Shown here in pieces: positions 36,941-46,065 of a DNA stretch of 64,000 nucleotides. The notes beneath the pieces were generated by a model. The model was not told the DNA's origin, did not search any database, and saw only the letters and a list, made by a program, of their open reading frames with translations. The stretch's first letter is position 1, and each line of letters starts with the position of its first letter. Source of the stretch: Fibrobacter sp. (GTDB lineage Bacteria; Fibrobacterota; Fibrobacteria; Fibrobacterales; Fibrobacteraceae); contig JAKSIG010000001.1 of NCBI GenBank assembly GCA_024398955.1, positions 62,001 through 126,000 of the forward strand, read 5' to 3'. Position numbers and translations under genes: made by a program.

Positions 36941-37978
36941 TTATTTGCGGGGCTCGCGAAGCTTTGCCAAGGCCCACAGGATAATGCAGGCTGCAATGGG
37001 GGCGAGTACGTTCCAGGGGCTGCTGTAGCGGATATTGCCCGGCGTAGCAAACCACAGGTAAAGAAGCACGATGTGAGCCGAATAGACGTCGAGACTGTGC
37101 CTTCCGATGACGTTGGTTACCTTGAAATCCAGAGCTGCAGGCCACTTACGGACGATGCCCGCAATGAGCATTACGAAGATGAAGAAGTTTGCTGCGCGCA
37201 ACGGTCCAACAAACTGCTTATCGACCATGAAGTCTGACGGAAGTTCCAGTGGAATGAACTGGTGCGACCAGAGAAAACAGAAGGCAAACGGTATCAGGAA
37301 CCAGGGGGTAATTTTCCTTATTAACTGTTTGTCGTTGTCGTTGGAGTGTTTCCACCAGGCGGCGACTGCTGCTCCCGTAAAGTAGATGAATTGCCAGGAA
37401 AAGGGGCGGAAGTCTCCATGGCTAACCCACTTTGGAAAAAGGCCATGCAATGTGGAATCTATGTACCCGGTAAGGGCGAATGCCCAGAGGACTAGGCTAG
37501 GAATCCACAGTAGAAAGATTTGAGTCTTGTTTTTTGCCTTGACGAACAGGGGGAAGGTAAAGCTTCCCACAAGAAGCAGGATTACGTAAAGGGGCAGAAC
37601 GTCAAGGTACAGAGGGGTGTATGCCAGAATGGCGGAAAGGGGAATGGACTGCCCCAGATGGCTGTACATGGGAGCAAAGAACCACTGGATGCGGACTAGG
37701 GCGAAATAGGCCAGCATGCAAACAATGAATAGCGTTGCCAAGTGGTAGACCCAAATCCGGCAAGACCGCCTGCGCATCCAGGTTTGTTTTGGATCCTTTG
37801 CGCTTTTGCTGAAGGCTGCCAGAATGCCTACGAAACCAGACAAGAAAAAAAAGCCTTCGGCCGCACTAAAGAAGCCGAAGCACTGGTATAGGTAGTAAGA
37901 AATAGGCTTCCCGAAATGGTCCAGGGTCATCTGCAGTAGCAGTAGCCCGCGGATAGAATCGAGAGCCTTGATTCTCAC
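36941..37978 (-). CDS. OpgC-family membrane protein (acyltransferase-like)
   Basis: A 345-residue inner-membrane protein with about ten helices. The N-terminus MRIKALDSIRGLLLLQMTLDH and FFFLSGFVGI matches OpgC, the enzyme that succinylates osmoregulated periplasmic glucans in proteobacteria, within the wider acyltransferase-3 superfamily. The Asp-Arg and His of the N-terminal helices are kept. No OpgG/H genes are in the window, so the acceptor is unknown. It starts 24 nt after the end of the barrel gene upstream and may share its transcript. Confidence 0.82.
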   Translation of the reverse strand: MRIKALDSIRGLLLLQMTLDHFGKPISYYLYQCFGFFSAAEGFFFLSGFVGILAAFSKSAKDPKQTWMRRRSCRIWVYHLATLFIVCMLAYFALVRIQWFFAPMYSHLGQSIPLSAILAYTPLYLDVLPLYVILLLVGSFTFPLFVKAKNKTQIFLLWIPSLVLWAFALTGYIDSTLHGLFPKWVSHGDFRPFSWQFIYFTGAAVAAWWKHSNDNDKQLIRKITPWFLIPFAFCFLWSHQFIPLELPSDFMVDKQFVGPLRAANFFIFVMLIAGIVRKWPAALDFKVTNVIGRHSLDVYSAHIVLLYLWFATPGNIRYSSPWNVLAPIAACIILWALAKLREPRK

Positions 37979-38002
37979 GAGAAATTCCGGGAGCCGTTAG
38001 AA

Positions 38003-39124
38003 CTAGAAGCTAGCCTTGCCGCTGAAGCCCAGAGAGAACTTGGAGTCGCCGAAGGGGCTGAAGTCTTCGTCTGCGAAGTTGTAGCCGAACCAGAACACGA
38101 CTTCGGTCTTCATGGTGGGATACAGGTAGAAGTTCATGCCAAGGAACTGGTAGTCGTCACCATGGACTTCGGTATCCGGGTCGTGCATTTCGTAGGTCAC
38201 GCCCAGGGTGAACTTCTTGTGCAGGTTAAAGCTGGGTTCGATGGCGAACAGCTTCTGGTCGTCGGTGGTCAACTGCGGTTCTGCTGCGTAATCGCTGTCG
38301 GTAATTGCGTAGAAGTAGGTCAGTGCCAGGTTGAACACGCTGTAGTTCATGCTGGGTTCCAGCAAGAAGGAGTGAACGCCCTTGCCCTTGTAGGGGTGAA
38401 GTCCCCATACGGCATAAATACCGTAGTTGAACTTTTCGTAGCTCTTGGAGTAGTCCACTTCGGTACCCAGGACGTAAGTATGGGTACGTTCGATGTCCTG
38501 GCCGAACACCCAGTCGAAGCTGGGGGTGATGATCATGTGTTCATCGGGATGGTTCAGCAGGGGGAAGGCGTAGGTGGCGAACATGGACAGGGTATGGTCT
38601 GTCTTGTCGGATGCGCCCAGGTAGAACTTACCGTGACCATACTTGTCGTTGCCGAATTCTGCACCGAAGCCGCGGAGGTCTTCGTCGCGAACGATCACTG
38701 CATAGCGAGAGGCGTCGCGCCAGAAGTAGTAGTTGAATGCGCCTGCGTTGTAGGTCATGTCGCCAAAGACAAGAGCAACGTCGTGGCTAACGTCCCAACG
38801 GAGCTGAACCCCGTCGAAGTCAAAGGAATTGTGACGGCCTTCTTCGCCCATGGCGGTAGAACGTGCCAGACCATGACGGACCTCGGCATCTTCGCCGGTT
38901 GCGCCAATGGTGCTGTGGGTGGTTCCGTTAACGACAACAGAGATGTTTTCGTCTAGATTGGCCTTTAGAGAAAGGTCGATATCCTGGTTGCCTGCATTGG
39001 TGGGGTCAAAATCTTTGTCAAAATAGCTGGCGTAGTCGAAGTTCACTTCGCCGTGGACTTCTATGTCGGCGGCGGTTGCAAATGCGGCGGTCAAGGCGAC
39101 CATGGGCAAAATCATTTTGCGCAT
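38003..39124 (-). CDS. Predicted abundant outer-membrane beta-barrel protein
   Basis: A 373-residue exported protein. The signal peptide MRKMILPMVALTAAFATA is followed by about 14 amphipathic strands (for example IEVHGEVNFDYASYFD, VVFWFGYNFADEDFSPFG), ending in SFSGKASF-like strand with terminal Phe (LGFSGKASF), the BamA insertion signature. Codon use is strongly biased, suggesting high abundance, as for a porin. No family name can be given from sequence. An OpgC-like gene follows 24 nt downstream on the same strand. It is divergent from the lolA-like gene. Confidence 0.75.
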   Translation of the reverse strand: MRKMILPMVALTAAFATAADIEVHGEVNFDYASYFDKDFDPTNAGNQDIDLSLKANLDENISVVVNGTTHSTIGATGEDAEVRHGLARSTAMGEEGRHNSFDFDGVQLRWDVSHDVALVFGDMTYNAGAFNYYFWRDASRYAVIVRDEDLRGFGAEFGNDKYGHGKFYLGASDKTDHTLSMFATYAFPLLNHPDEHMIITPSFDWVFGQDIERTHTYVLGTEVDYSKSYEKFNYGIYAVWGLHPYKGKGVHSFLLEPSMNYSVFNLALTYFYAITDSDYAAEPQLTTDDQKLFAIEPSFNLHKKFTLGVTYEMHDPDTEVHGDDYQFLGMNFYLYPTMKTEVVFWFGYNFADEDFSPFGDSKFSLGFSGKASF

Positions 39125-39248
39125 ACAGTGTTTCCAATAGTAGGAGTTAAAATTTTCACGAAAAAGATAGAAATATCCAAAGTCCTAGACCAATCCTAAA
39201 TGGTCGCTAAACCCCTTTAAGGGCTCATTTTTGTAAATTTTAGGGACC

Positions 39249-39893
39249 ATGTACAAAAATAGATTTCTTAAGACTGCTCTATATATATTGTGTTTTTTTA
39301 TAGCCGTTCAGTCCGCTTTTGCCTTAACCGCGGCCGAGGCCATGAACAAGTCCAAGGCCTGGTTCAAGTCGGGCAAGGCCTGGAGTCTGGATTTTAAACT
39401 GCAGGTGTTTTATGCCGATTCCCCGGATATTGCATCCCAGATGGGTAGCCTTCTTGTTGCCGAGGGCGACAAGTTTGTTCTGGATATTGCCGGTATCAAG
39501 TTTTACAGCGATGGCGTAGACATGTGGCAGTACAACGTGGAACAGAAGCAGGTGCTGATCAAGGCTGTCGAAGACTTGTCTAGTCAGCTTCATCCCTCGG
39601 AGCTTCTCTTTAAGTATCTGAACTGCGACGCCAAGGAAATGAGCGAGGGCGAATTTGGCGGCAAGAAACTTTGGGTACTGAAACTGGATCCTTCTAAATA
39701 TGCGGGGCAGTTTACCCAGATGGAAGTCTGGCTAAATCAGAAAGACTTTTCTCCTGTTCGTTTGTTCACAGTGGACCCTTCGGGAAACGGCTCCTGGTAC
39801 AACATCGTGAACTTGAAGGTGATCAAGAAAGTTTCTGATAGCGATTTTAAGTATAAGGCTGTTCCTGGCGTCGATGAAATCGATATGCGGTAG
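39249..39893 (+). CDS. lolA: LolA-family outer-membrane lipoprotein carrier protein
   Basis: A 214-residue periplasmic chaperone that carries lipoproteins from LolCDE to the outer membrane. The signal peptide ends near VQSAFA. The body shows the LolA beta-sheet order with GSLLVAEGDKFVLDIAGIKFYSDGVDMW, VWLNQKDFSPVRL and a C-terminal strand pair. The length is close to E. coli LolA (about 200). It heads a tight run: 8 nt to the propeller gene, then the PorV-like barrel, then recF. Abundant lipoproteins in this window give it obvious clients. Confidence 0.85.
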   Translation: MYKNRFLKTALYILCFFIAVQSAFALTAAEAMNKSKAWFKSGKAWSLDFKLQVFYADSPDIASQMGSLLVAEGDKFVLDIAGIKFYSDGVDMWQYNVEQKQVLIKAVEDLSSQLHPSELLFKYLNCDAKEMSEGEFGGKKLWVLKLDPSKYAGQFTQMEVWLNQKDFSPVRLFTVDPSGNGSWYNIVNLKVIKKVSDSDFKYKAVPGVDEIDMR

Positions 39894-39901
39894 GTCAAAG
39901 T

Positions 39902-41518
39902 ATGTCTTTGTTGAAAACTGAAATTTTTAAGAAAGTCCTGATGGGCTGGCTGGCTTTTGCGACTTCTGTCATGGCTGCCGAAACCCTCTTTAGCAACAAG
40001 ACCCTGAATGTGAATCCTTCGGGAAACGTTGGGGAACTCTGGGTGTTTTCTCGCGGTGACATTTATAGTGGCGCGACCCTTTTGACTTTAAACGAAGCCA
40101 GCGATGGTACGGTACGTGTGGCTGATGCCAAGCAGGGGCAGGTCAGTGATTCTGTGACTGCCGTGCAAGACGGAGTCTTTAGTGATGTTGTGGCAGAGCA
40201 TCGAAGAACTCCCGCTATAAAGGCTGGTAAGCTAGGCTATGTGTTGCCCATGTTCGGCATGGATGACGATGGCCTGTACTTGATTCCCAACGGGTTCCTT
40301 TCAGTACGCGGTGTAGACAATATCATTGAAACACCGTTGTCTGTTCCCGATGCCTTTGAAGATAGCGATTCTGCAATGGTATATGCCGTAAGCGGTTTTG
40401 CCTACGATTCTACGGCAAAAAAAATGTGGATGGCCCGCGGTGCTGCGGGTCTTGGTCTGTATGACATTTCGGGCAACAGCCCTAAGCATGGTCTTTACGC
40501 TCTGAATCTCGAAACTGCAAAGATGGATTCCGCCAAGGCCAACTACAAGTTCAATAGCAAGAAAAATCCTGATGTGTTTGCGGTAGCCTTGCATCCTGAA
40601 ACTGAAGACCTGTGGATGGGTACGTCAAAGGGCTTGTGGGTGCGTTCTTCCGATGGTAACGTCAAGAAGGTTGCAGGACCGCTTGATTCTGCCCGCGTCA
40701 CTGGACTCTGGATAGGTGGCGACCCGTTGCAGATTATTGCAGAAACTTCCCATATGGAAAAGGGCTCCATGAAAGGCGGCCTGTGGATATTGCAGGATGG
40801 GGCAAAGAATTTTACGAAGGTCGCCTTCCTGGATACTGCAGGAAAGACTGTCAAGAAGGATGTGTATGACGATGGCGACTATACGGTAAGCGGCGTTGCC
40901 TTTATGGGTAATACAGCCTTTGTTGCGGTGTCTGCCTCGGGCGGCTCTATTAGCGGCTACTTCAAGATTGAGCCAAAGGGAGCCCGCGCCTGGGATATGA
41001 ATGATGATGGAAAGAATCAGTGGTTGTATGGCTATGAAACTGGCGCCACCGACCGTGATGCCATTATTACTTCTATATGTACCTTTCCCCTTTCCAAAAA
41101 GACTGCAGGTTTAGCTATTGCAACCTATGGAAACGGAATTTCTGTTTCTGCAGACTCTGGTAAAACCTGGAATTCCATTCTTAACCGAGCCAAGCTGGGC
41201 GAAAATTTAGGTACGGTGCGAATGGTTCCGTCAGTCATAACTGCAGGCGATCAGGCCTTGGTTTCGTACAAAGTGAATGAAGAATCCAAGATTACCATTG
41301 ACGTGTTCAGTTATGACATGCGCAAGGTTCGCTCCATTGTAAAGAATGTTCCCCGCAATGCAGACAACTCTCGCAGTTCCAATCCGAAGGTCGACTTCTG
41401 GGATGGTTATGATAAGGCGGGGCGCGCATGCACCATGGGTGTCTATTACGTTCGCGTAAAGGACAATCATGGCAATGTCGGCTGGGGCAAGGTAATGACA
41501 TTGGGAGGGCATAAGTAA
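39902..41518 (+). CDS. Secreted propeller-like protein with C-terminal FlgD-Ig/sorting domain
   Basis: A 538-residue exported protein. The leader ends near TSVMAAE. The centre has repeated strand-turn units such as KKMWMARGAAGLGLYDIS, EDLWMGTSKGLWVRSSDG and GNGISVSADSGKTWNSI, the look of a beta-propeller of the two-component-regulator or BNR type. The last 90 residues (ITIDVFSYDMRKVRSI, VDFWDGYDKAGRAC, GVYYVRVKD) form a FlgD-like Ig domain, common at the C-terminus of Fibrobacter-type surface proteins. No catalytic motif is seen. It lies between lolA (8 nt) and a PorV-like barrel (2 nt). Confidence 0.75.
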   Translation: MSLLKTEIFKKVLMGWLAFATSVMAAETLFSNKTLNVNPSGNVGELWVFSRGDIYSGATLLTLNEASDGTVRVADAKQGQVSDSVTAVQDGVFSDVVAEHRRTPAIKAGKLGYVLPMFGMDDDGLYLIPNGFLSVRGVDNIIETPLSVPDAFEDSDSAMVYAVSGFAYDSTAKKMWMARGAAGLGLYDISGNSPKHGLYALNLETAKMDSAKANYKFNSKKNPDVFAVALHPETEDLWMGTSKGLWVRSSDGNVKKVAGPLDSARVTGLWIGGDPLQIIAETSHMEKGSMKGGLWILQDGAKNFTKVAFLDTAGKTVKKDVYDDGDYTVSGVAFMGNTAFVAVSASGGSISGYFKIEPKGARAWDMNDDGKNQWLYGYETGATDRDAIITSICTFPLSKKTAGLAIATYGNGISVSADSGKTWNSILNRAKLGENLGTVRMVPSVITAGDQALVSYKVNEESKITIDVFSYDMRKVRSIVKNVPRNADNSRSSNPKVDFWDGYDKAGRACTMGVYYVRVKDNHGNVGWGKVMTLGGHK

Positions 41519-41548
41519 TTATGAATTACGAATTACGAATTACGAGAG
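41514..41548 (+). repeat. Degenerate heptanucleotide tandem repeat (array B) across a stop and a start codon
   Basis: Five 7-mers in register: AGTAATT, ATGAATT, ACGAATT, ACGAATT, ACGAGAG. The first holds the TAA of the propeller gene and the second supplies the ATG of the next gene, so residues 1-9 of that protein (MNYELRITR) are repeat-derived. The unit is the reverse complement of array A's. Confidence 0.8.
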
Positions 41549-42570
41549 CCCTCGGGATTGTTGTGCTGGTTCTTTGCTGTACTGTACCTGCGATGGCGGG
41601 TAAGAAGGCTACCCTGGGTAGCTTTGATGGCTTTGTTGAACGTATGGGTGCAGGCACTCGCGAACTTGGCCGCGGAAACACGGGCTCTGCGGATACGGCT
41701 ACCATGCCTGCCGCCTACTGGAACCCTGCAATCCTTGGCTTTCGCGAAAACTTCGGCTATACCCTGAATGCCGAAAAGCGTGACTTGGATCGTGCTGGTG
41801 GTTCCTTGGGTATCGAAACCAAGGTCGGAAAACGTATGGGCGTTGGCTTTGCCATGCTGTACCGCGGCGATCTTGACTTTGACGTGATTAACGAAGATGA
41901 CGAAACCGTTGGGAGCGCTTCGCCTTACTTTACGATGATGTATCTGGGTTTTGCCTACCGCGCAACGCGTCGCGATGCTTTTGGCGTTTCTCTTTCTATG
42001 AGCTACGACAATCTGGATATTGCGGAACATTTTGATGGCGTGGAACTGGTGGATGACTACCGCAGTCCTGTGACCTTGAACTTGAGCTGGCTTCGTCAAT
42101 GGAATGAAAAGTGGTCTACCTCCGTGGTCATCCGTAATTTAAGCTTTAGCGAAAACTTGTCGGCAAGGTGGTCCAAGAATACCAGTACCGATAACTCCGT
42201 TGCTAGTACCGATGGTATTCGTCCCAAGGTGTTGCAGGTTGGATTGGGCTATCGCTCCCGCATCATGGGCAAGCCTGTATACGCCTGGATGGAAGCTATT
42301 GATTACCAGGTGGCTGATACTTTGTTGGCTTTCGACCCCGATCGACATGTGTGGACAGGACGCGTGGGCTTTGAATGTGAAATCATTCCCGATGGATCGT
42401 TGCGTCTGGGTATGGATGACCTGGACTGGACTGTTGGCGCGGGCTATAAGTTCCAGATTCGCATGGGCAAGAAGAAGATTCCCTTTGACGTGAACTACGC
42501 TTTGATTTACGAGACGGAAGCGGGCATCTGGACGCCCCTGAGCTTTGGCCTAAGAGGCTACATTCCGTGA
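41521..42570 (+). CDS. PorV/PorQ-like outer-membrane beta-barrel protein
   Basis: A 349-residue exported protein. A basic repeat-encoded start (MNYELRITR) precedes a hydrophobic leader ending in VPAMAG. The mature N-terminus has GSADTATMPAAYWNPAILGF, the GxA...YWNPA signature of PorV/OMPP1-type barrels, followed by amphipathic strands up to LSFGLRGYIP. PorV acts with the type-IX secretion system as a shuttle. Whether this is a true PorV or a general barrel is not settled. Its ATG lies inside a heptamer array and has no separate ribosome site. The GTG of recF overlaps its stop by 4 bp. Confidence 0.72.
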   Translation: MNYELRITRALGIVVLVLCCTVPAMAGKKATLGSFDGFVERMGAGTRELGRGNTGSADTATMPAAYWNPAILGFRENFGYTLNAEKRDLDRAGGSLGIETKVGKRMGVGFAMLYRGDLDFDVINEDDETVGSASPYFTMMYLGFAYRATRRDAFGVSLSMSYDNLDIAEHFDGVELVDDYRSPVTLNLSWLRQWNEKWSTSVVIRNLSFSENLSARWSKNTSTDNSVASTDGIRPKVLQVGLGYRSRIMGKPVYAWMEAIDYQVADTLLAFDPDRHVWTGRVGFECEIIPDGSLRLGMDDLDWTVGAGYKFQIRMGKKKIPFDVNYALIYETEAGIWTPLSFGLRGYIP

Positions 42571-43787
42571 TAGATTCCCTGTCCGTTAACAGCATGCGGA
42601 GCTTGGCTGGGTTTGAACAGAAGTTTGGACCTGGCATTACTGTCGTGTATGGACCAAACGGATGTGGAAAGACTACGATTCTTGAGGCCATTCACCTGCT
42701 TGCTCAGGGATTTTCTTTTAGGGCGAAGGACCTGAAGGAAGCCGTTACCTGGAAATGCGACGAGATGATGCTGCGTGGTCATTTCGAGGACGGTGGCGTG
42801 GAACGAAATCGTGGAATTCGTGTGCATAGGCGAGGGGCGGAAGTTCGCGAGAATGGTGAAAGCCTGAAATCTATTGCGGGACTTTTCGGAAGTTGCCCTG
42901 CGGTAATCATGCAGCCGTCGGATATTGAGCTGCTGCGTGGAGCGCCTGATGTGCGCCGCCATTGGCTAGATGAAATTCTCTGCTATCGGTCGGCAACGAA
43001 TGCCGCCGTACTTCGTCGGTACAAGCGAGTGCTGCAGCAACGCAATCAATGGCTAAAACAGTATAAGAAGGCTTCTCTGGATCGTCGTAGCGGAAATGCC
43101 GCGGTAGATGTGGTTGGCGGAGAAGAATTGTTCAAGGTTCTTACAGAGCAACTGATTGACCTGGGGGCAAAACTGTGGTTTGCCCGCTTGTCTTTAACTA
43201 CGGAAATGTCGCCTATCATTACGGGGTACTACCGCAAGCTTTCTGGAGGCGTAGATGAAATAACCTGCGCCTACAAAAGTTCCATCCTTAAGGAATTGGA
43301 CGCTCTGGATGGCGCTGAGCTTTTGGACGGATACGATCTGGAAACCTCAGCAGGGACTGTTGCTGATGCTACGTCGGAAGTCGTCGCGGGTTCTCAGGAT
43401 GCAGTCGCTTCCGAAGAAGATTTGCGTGCGGCCTTCGCTCGAAAGCTTGCCGGTCTTGAATTTGTTGAAAAACTGCAGGGAGTGACGATGGCTGGCCCGC
43501 ACCGTGATGATCTTGCGCTTTGCATTGGTGGCTACGAGATGCGATCTGTGGGTAGTCAGGGGCAGTGCCGTTCTGCGGCGCTTGCCATGCGATTTGCTGC
43601 GGTAGATGTGGCCTCGCGTTACTTGAGCAAGCCCATACTCTTGCTGGATGACATTTTTGCGGAACTTGACGTAAATCGCCGCAATGCGGTGGCGACCTTG
43701 ATTCGCGAAAAGAAATGCCAGGTAATAATCGCTACGCCGCAAAAAGAAGATCTGCCTTTCGAAGCAGACGCAGAAATCAAATTGTAA
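42567..43787 (+). CDS. recF: DNA replication and repair protein RecF
   Basis: A 406-residue SMC-like ATPase that helps load RecA at single-strand gaps in the cytoplasm. The N-terminal MIDSLSVNSMRSLAGFE strand is followed by Walker A GPNGCGKTT (about residues 29-37), the internal GPHRDDLAL and GSQGQCRSAALAMR signature, and Walker B LLLDDIFAELD. The length is a little above E. coli RecF (357) because of an acidic insertion near residues 250-290. It starts at GTG overlapping the previous stop. recF usually sits near dnaA/dnaN; here it ends an envelope operon. A bidirectional terminator follows. Confidence 0.94.
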   Translation: MIDSLSVNSMRSLAGFEQKFGPGITVVYGPNGCGKTTILEAIHLLAQGFSFRAKDLKEAVTWKCDEMMLRGHFEDGGVERNRGIRVHRRGAEVRENGESLKSIAGLFGSCPAVIMQPSDIELLRGAPDVRRHWLDEILCYRSATNAAVLRRYKRVLQQRNQWLKQYKKASLDRRSGNAAVDVVGGEELFKVLTEQLIDLGAKLWFARLSLTTEMSPIITGYYRKLSGGVDEITCAYKSSILKELDALDGAELLDGYDLETSAGTVADATSEVVAGSQDAVASEEDLRAAFARKLAGLEFVEKLQGVTMAGPHRDDLALCIGGYEMRSVGSQGQCRSAALAMRFAAVDVASRYLSKPILLLDDIFAELDVNRRNAVATLIREKKCQVIIATPQKEDLPFEADAEIKL

Positions 43788-43831
43788 AACAGCAACTTTC
43801 TAAAAAAGCCTTGGTTTACCTCAGGGTATTA

Positions 43832-43862
43832 AAAAGACTGCGGGAAAAACCCACAGTCTTTT
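43832..43862. terminator. Bidirectional terminator between recF and mscL
   Basis: AAAAGACTG (43832-43840) pairs with CAGTCTTTT (43854-43862), and an inner GGG/CCC extends it. Confidence 0.85.
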
Positions 43863-43929
43863 ATAGAATTTGCGTTTGATTGCCGCACACTAAAATCGGA
43901 TTACTGGCACTCTAGCGAGTGCAGTAACG

Positions 43930-44385
43930 TTACTTCTTGAGAAGATCGCGGATTTCGGTGAGGAGCTTTTCTTCTGCAGTCGGTTCAGGAGGAGCAGGAG
44001 GAGTTGCAGGAGCTGCTGCAGCTTCTTCTTCCTGCTTCTTGCGCATATTCTGCATAAAGCCCATGAACTTCTTCATGACGAGGAATACGACAATTGCCAC
44101 GATGAGGAAGTCAACGATACCGCCAATGAAGTTGCCGTAAGGAATAGCTACGCCAGCTTCGGTGGTGTAGACCAGGCCCTTCAGGCCTTCACCGGCATCC
44201 TTGCCACCGCCCATAGCGATGATTGCATTGACGCTGGGCATAACGATGTCGTTTACAAAAGAGGTGACGATCTTACCGAATGCGCCACCGATGATAACAC
44301 CGATAGCCATGTCGACGATATTGCCCTTGAATGCGAATTCCTTGAATTCGTCAAGAAGGGATGTTGCTTTACCTTTGATACCCAT
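43930..44385 (-). CDS. mscL: Large-conductance mechanosensitive channel MscL
   Basis: A homopentameric inner-membrane channel of 151 residues that opens under extreme membrane tension to release solutes. TM1 is in [20 protein letters not shown] and [17 protein letters not shown] with the small-residue constriction. TM2 is [18 protein letters not shown] Pro/Ala-rich linker leads to the C-terminal [14 protein letters not shown] helix bundle. The upstream 19 in-frame codons are excluded because AAGGAG stands 7 nt before the chosen ATG. It is divergent from a DMT permease gene. Confidence 0.96.
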   Translation of the reverse strand: MGIKGKATSLLDEFKEFAFKGNIVDMAIGVIIGGAFGKIVTSFVNDIVMPSVNAIIAMGGGKDAGEGLKGLVYTTEAGVAIPYGNFIGGIVDFLIVAIVVFLVMKKFMGFMQNMRKKQEEEAAAAPATPPAPPEPTAEEKLLTEIRDLLKK

Positions 44386-44467
44386 GTGGGGCTCCTTATG
44401 TTGAGTTTTGACAAAAAATAGTTTAAACCTTGGGTTTGGCAAGTCGCATTTCTAAATTGTGTGCGCT

Positions 44468-45337
44468 ATGTCATGGTTGATTCTTGCTCTTGCGTCTGCA
44501 GTGTTTCTAGGATTTTACGACCTGGCCAAGAAAAAGTCGGTCCAGGATAACGCCGTCCGTCCGGTGCTGTTCATGTGCAGTGCCTTTTATGCGTTATTGA
44601 TGCTGCCAGTCTTGTTTACGGGCAACTGCCAGAGCCTTCCCTGGCAAAGCCACCTGTTTTTGGCGGGAAAGGCCTTGATCGTGGGGGGTAGCTGGATTTT
44701 GACCTACAACGCTCTGGCTCACCTGCCCTTGTCCATTGCGACGACTATTCGCGCCCTGGCGCCTGTTTTTACCATTTTTCTTGCCGTAACCTTAATGGGG
44801 GAGCGCCCCTTCGCTATGCAGTGGGCTGGCGTTGCCGTATGTCTTTGCAGCTATGTGGCGCTCAGCATGGCCGGTCGCAAGGAAATGGGCCACTTTTTTA
44901 GCAATGGCTGGGTCATCTGTATGGTCCTTGGAACCATGCTTGCGGCTTGCAGTGGCGCCTACGACAAGTTCATTTTGCAACGTATGGATTTTGAACCCAC
45001 CACGGTTCAGGTCTGGTTTAGCATTTATATGCTCCTGTGGCAATTTGCGGTTTGTGCCATTACCTGGTACCCGAAGCGAAAGACTACAACGCCCTTCAAG
45101 TTCCGCTGGACTTTTTTGCTGGTGGCCGTTCTTTTGACTGTGGCCGACAGATGCTACTTCCTGGCGGTAAGTGATCCCGATGCGCTGATTTCCCTGATTA
45201 CTGTGTTCCGCCGTTCCAGCGTGCTGATTGGCTTTGTCGCAGGTCTTGTGCTGTTCAAGGAACGAAAGAGCCCGCTCAAGTGGGCTGCCCTATTTGGGAT
45301 TATTACTGGCCTTTGCATGATTGCCTTGGGTAAATAA
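44468..45337 (+). CDS. EamA/DMT-superfamily permease
   Basis: A 289-residue inner-membrane protein with about ten helices in two halves, each with a family motif near the fourth helix: APVFTIFLAVTLMGERP in the first half and ISLITVFRRSSVLIGFVAG with LFKERKSPLKWA in the second. The substrate is unknown. The ATG three codons after a GTG is chosen because it opens directly with a membrane helix (MSWLILALASAVFLGF). coaE follows after 32 nt. Confidence 0.85.
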   Translation: MSWLILALASAVFLGFYDLAKKKSVQDNAVRPVLFMCSAFYALLMLPVLFTGNCQSLPWQSHLFLAGKALIVGGSWILTYNALAHLPLSIATTIRALAPVFTIFLAVTLMGERPFAMQWAGVAVCLCSYVALSMAGRKEMGHFFSNGWVICMVLGTMLAACSGAYDKFILQRMDFEPTTVQVWFSIYMLLWQFAVCAITWYPKRKTTTPFKFRWTFLLVAVLLTVADRCYFLAVSDPDALISLITVFRRSSVLIGFVAGLVLFKERKSPLKWAALFGIITGLCMIALGK

Positions 45338-45369
45338 CGCTATTTTTATAGAAATGGTCGGGTTAATTA

Positions 45370-45939
45370 ATGATTGGAATTACGGGACAGATTGGTGCAG
45401 GAAAATCCTTCGTGGGGCATAAGCTTCGCGAAAGGCATGTCCGCGTTATCGATGCGGACTTGGCTGTTCACCAGCTGTACCGCGATAATTCCGAACTGCG
45501 GACTGCTATATCCCGAGAATTTGGCGCCGATTCCTTGACAGAGACGGGGGTAAATCGAAAGTTTTTTGCGGATTTGATTTTTAGGGATGCGGGTGCTAGA
45601 CTTCGTCTTGAACAACTGGTCTATCCGGTTCTTACCGCGTATCTCCTCCGCGAAAATCCCGCATTTGTAGAAGCTGCACTTTTCGAGAATGTTCCCGAAA
45701 TGGTGGAACATCTTTCTGAAATCTGGATTGTAATGGCCTCGCCGGAGGTCCGCCTGAAGCGTCTTACCTGCAACCGTAACATGAATGAAGATGACGCCCG
45801 CCGCCGTATGGAACTTCAGCAGCCTAAAGACAGCAAGGAATGCTGGCGCAGGCTTTTTCCGGGAAAGAAACTGCACTTTCTGGATAATTCCGGCGATGAA
45901 GCTGCCTTGATGAAAAATTTGGAAACCCTGCTGCCTTAG
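45370..45939 (+). CDS. coaE: Dephospho-CoA kinase
   Basis: Phosphorylates the 3'-OH of dephospho-CoA, the last step of coenzyme A synthesis, in the cytoplasm. The P-loop GQIGAGKS is at residues 6-13, DADLAVHQLY follows the first strand, and the lid-like RNMNEDDARRRM and QQPKDSKE lie further on. The length, 189 residues, is slightly short of E. coli CoaE (206). The usual ADE-x-V core is DADLAV here. It is 32 nt after the DMT permease, with a shared hairpin beyond. Confidence 0.9.
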   Translation: MIGITGQIGAGKSFVGHKLRERHVRVIDADLAVHQLYRDNSELRTAISREFGADSLTETGVNRKFFADLIFRDAGARLRLEQLVYPVLTAYLLRENPAFVEAALFENVPEMVEHLSEIWIVMASPEVRLKRLTCNRNMNEDDARRRMELQQPKDSKECWRRLFPGKKLHFLDNSGDEAALMKNLETLLP

Positions 45940-45997
45940 CGCTGTATCCCTGCTGCCTTGTTGCAGAATCTTACGGTTACTTCAAAAGCGAATTACT

Positions 45998-46032
45998 GAA
46001 AAAAACAGCACCTCTTGCGAGAAGCTGTTTTT
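45998..46032. terminator. Bidirectional terminator between coaE and GH9 genes
   Basis: AAAAACAGC (46001-46009) pairs with GCTGTTTTT (46024-46032), with A and T runs on the outer sides and a small inner CTC/GAG stem. Confidence 0.85.
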
Positions 46033-46065
46033 GGTATGTATGGGAGTTAGATTGTATATGGAATC

